Positions 62,678-64,000 of a stretch of 64,000 bases of DNA are shown piece after piece; position 1 is the first letter of the stretch; each line of letters opens with the position of its first letter. The position numbers were made by a program, and so were the translations under genes. The stretch covers positions 62,001 to 126,000 of the forward strand of contig CANNAE010000006.1 of the NCBI GenBank assembly GCA_947502505.1. The letters are read 5' to 3'. Below the pieces are notes generated by a model. That model ran no database searches and had not been told where the DNA came from. It worked only from the letters and a program-made list of their open reading frames with translations. Origin of the DNA: an uncultured Planococcus sp. (GTDB lineage Bacteria > Bacillota > Bacilli > Bacillales_A > Planococcaceae).

Positions 62678-63796
62678 ATGAATGCAACGACCAAGGGTTT
62701 AGAAGGAATTGTCGCAACGCAATCGGCGATCAGCTCGATCATCGATGATACCCTTACATACGTCGGCTACAATATCGACGATCTGGCGGACAACGCCAGC
62801 TTCGAAGAAGTGATTTACCTGCTTTGGCATCAACGCTTGCCAAAAGCAGATGAACTCGCAGAGCTTAAGCAACAGCTAGCTGACAATATGGCGGTGCCGC
62901 AAGCGGTACTTGACCACTTCAAGTCATACGACATTAAAAACGTTCACCCAATGGCGGCACTTCGCACAGCGGTCTCCATGCTCGGCCTCTTCGACGAAGA
63001 AGCGGAAGTCATGGAACCGGAAGCGAACTACCGCAAAGCCATCAAAATCCAGGCGAAGATCTCGACGCTCGTGACGGCATTCGGCCGCATCCGCGCCGGC
63101 AAAGAACCGATCCAGCCGAACACGGATTACAGCTTCGCAGCAAACTTCCTGTACATGTTGTCTGGAGAAGAGCCAAAAGACATCGAAGTCGAAGCGTTCA
63201 ATAAAGCGCTTGTGCTGCACGCCGACCACGAATTGAACGCTTCGACGTTCACGGCGCGTGTCGCAGTGGCGACATTGTCTGACGTCTATTCTGGCGTTAC
63301 GGCAGCGATCGGTGCCTTGAAAGGCCCACTTCACGGCGGCGCTAACGAGCAAGTCATGAAGATGCTTACTGAGATCGGTTCTGTCGATCAAGTCGAGCCG
63401 GTCATCAACGAAAAATTGGCGAACAAAGAAAAGATCATGGGCTTCGGCCACCGCGTTTACCAACAAGGCGACCCGCGTGCGAAACACTTGCGCGAAATGT
63501 CGAAAAAGCTCACGGAGCTTCGCGGCGAATCGAAATGGTATGACATGTCCGTGAAAATCGAAGACATGGTGACAAGCGCCAAACCGCTTCCGCCAAACGT
63601 CGATTTCTACTCGGCTTCGGTCTACCACTCCTTGGACATCGAGCATGACTTGTTCACGCCAATCTTCGCAGTGTCCCGTGCATCAGGCTGGCTCGCGCAC
63701 ATCTTGGAGCAGTACTCGAACAACCGCCTGATCCGCCCGCGTGCGGAATACATCGGGCCTGGCATGCAAACTTATGTGCCAGTTGAAGAACGTTAA
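62678..63796 (+). CDS. citZ: Citrate synthase
   Basis: Condenses acetyl-CoA and oxaloacetate in the TCA cycle. The 372-residue Gram-positive type is complete. Catalytic histidines are in GPLHGGANEQVM and MGFGHRVYQQGDPRAKHL, and the C-terminal part ends with IRPRAEYIGP. AAAGGAGAG precedes the ATG. icd and mdh, which usually follow in Bacillus, do not follow here; a terminator and a different gene come next. Confidence 0.97.
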   Translation: MNATTKGLEGIVATQSAISSIIDDTLTYVGYNIDDLADNASFEEVIYLLWHQRLPKADELAELKQQLADNMAVPQAVLDHFKSYDIKNVHPMAALRTAVSMLGLFDEEAEVMEPEANYRKAIKIQAKISTLVTAFGRIRAGKEPIQPNTDYSFAANFLYMLSGEEPKDIEVEAFNKALVLHADHELNASTFTARVAVATLSDVYSGVTAAIGALKGPLHGGANEQVMKMLTEIGSVDQVEPVINEKLANKEKIMGFGHRVYQQGDPRAKHLREMSKKLTELRGESKWYDMSVKIEDMVTSAKPLPPNVDFYSASVYHSLDIEHDLFTPIFAVSRASGWLAHILEQYSNNRLIRPRAEYIGPGMQTYVPVEER

Positions 63797-63810
63797 TTTC
63801 GGATGCAAAA

Positions 63811-63858
63811 AAAGGCTTGGGCCTCCCCTTTTTATAAGCGGGATGGCTCAAGTTTTTC
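63811..63858 (+). terminator. Terminator of citZ
   Basis: CTTGGGCC-TCCCC pairs with GCGGGA-TGGCTCAAG with mismatches, followed by TTTTTC. Confidence 0.65.
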
Positions 63859-63956
63859 TATTTGCCGAAGACAACCCGCTATGGTTGTTACACGGTTTTC
63901 ATTGTGGCTATAATAACAGAAACGGCACGATAAATTTGATAATAGGAGGCGCTCCC

Positions 63957-64000
63957 ATGAACGACACAACAATCGGGTGGAACTTGCAGAGTAGCTTTGC
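63957..64000 (+). CDS. Start of a gene, possibly selO (partial)
   Basis: ATG at 63957 follows AGGAGGCG and encodes MNDTTIGWNLQSSFA before the window ends. The IGWN...S(Y/F)A pattern matches the N-terminus of protein adenylyltransferase SelO (YdiU) as I recall it. Fourteen codons are too few for certainty. Confidence 0.45.
   Translation, partial: MNDTTIGWNLQSSF

Overview
The window is a continuous stretch of a low-to-mid GC Gram-positive chromosome. Strong AGGAGG-type ribosome sites, frequent TTG/GTG starts, parE/parC (not gyrase-type) topoisomerase IV genes and Bacillus-like gene order (ccdA-ccdC-DUF2621; acnA-yneP-yneQ-yneR-plsY-yneT-parE-parC; HPr and fru genes) place it in the Bacillales, most probably Planococcus or a close relative (Planococcaceae). 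That assignment is from protein similarity and synteny recalled from memory, not from a database search. No rRNA, tRNA, CRISPR array, prophage or intact insertion sequence was seen.

Region by region. 1-6.6 kb: 3' end of argH, a cytochrome c maturation group (ccdA, a thioredoxin-like gene, ccdC, DUF2621), a cassette of three tiny genes (DUF1659, DUF2922, YvrJ), a SCO copper chaperone, mscL, a lytic transglycosylase-like gene, a GlsB-type membrane protein and a nicotinamidase-like hydrolase. 6.6-18.2 kb: a degenerate tyrosine-recombinase-like gene, a DinB-fold gene, aconitase, the yneP-yneT/plsY group and topoisomerase IV. 18.2-27 kb: an acetyltransferase, an acyl-CoA ligase, a TVP38-type membrane protein with an AraC regulator, then two consecutive SAM-I riboswitches, each with its own terminator, in front of an AcsA-type acetyl-CoA synthetase, followed convergently by a YeeE/YedE sulfur transporter gene interrupted by an in-frame amber codon, and a DMT exporter.

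27.5-34 kb: an HxlR regulator divergent from an MFS exporter, a large AarF/UbiB kinase-like protein, and small hydrolase and membrane genes. 34-38.5 kb: the fruR-fruK-fruA fructose PTS operon with overlapping genes, flanked on both sides by an HPr gene and preceded by a perfect cre box. 38.5-48.7 kb: an SDR, an MBL hydrolase, a secreted M14 carboxypeptidase, NAD(P)HX dehydratase, a methyltransferase, an Lgt-like membrane protein paired with a ResA/TlpA thioredoxin, an acyltransferase, an SGNH hydrolase and a two-helix ion channel with an unusual filter. 48.7-54.5 kb: YqcI/YcgG, a terminator duplicated around a structured repeat, a LacI regulator, an EVE-HNH-like protein lacking the usual HNH histidine, and DUF2243-ctaG behind a long leader ending in a terminator. 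54.6-61.3 kb: an operon for uptake and hydrolysis of acylated or aminobenzoylated amino acids (M20 peptidase, AbgA-like, carbamoylase-like, regulator, AbgT). 61.4-64 kb: an unidentified gene, citrate synthase and the start of a probable selO.

Most worth a second look: (i) tandem S-boxes controlling an acetyl-CoA synthetase; (ii) an undescribed upstream element of about 75 bp found three times (7636, 31510 and 33428), each time in the same orientation ahead of a gene; (iii) the uncharacterised leader ahead of DUF2243-ctaG; (iv) the terminator hairpin duplicated around an inserted structured repeat.
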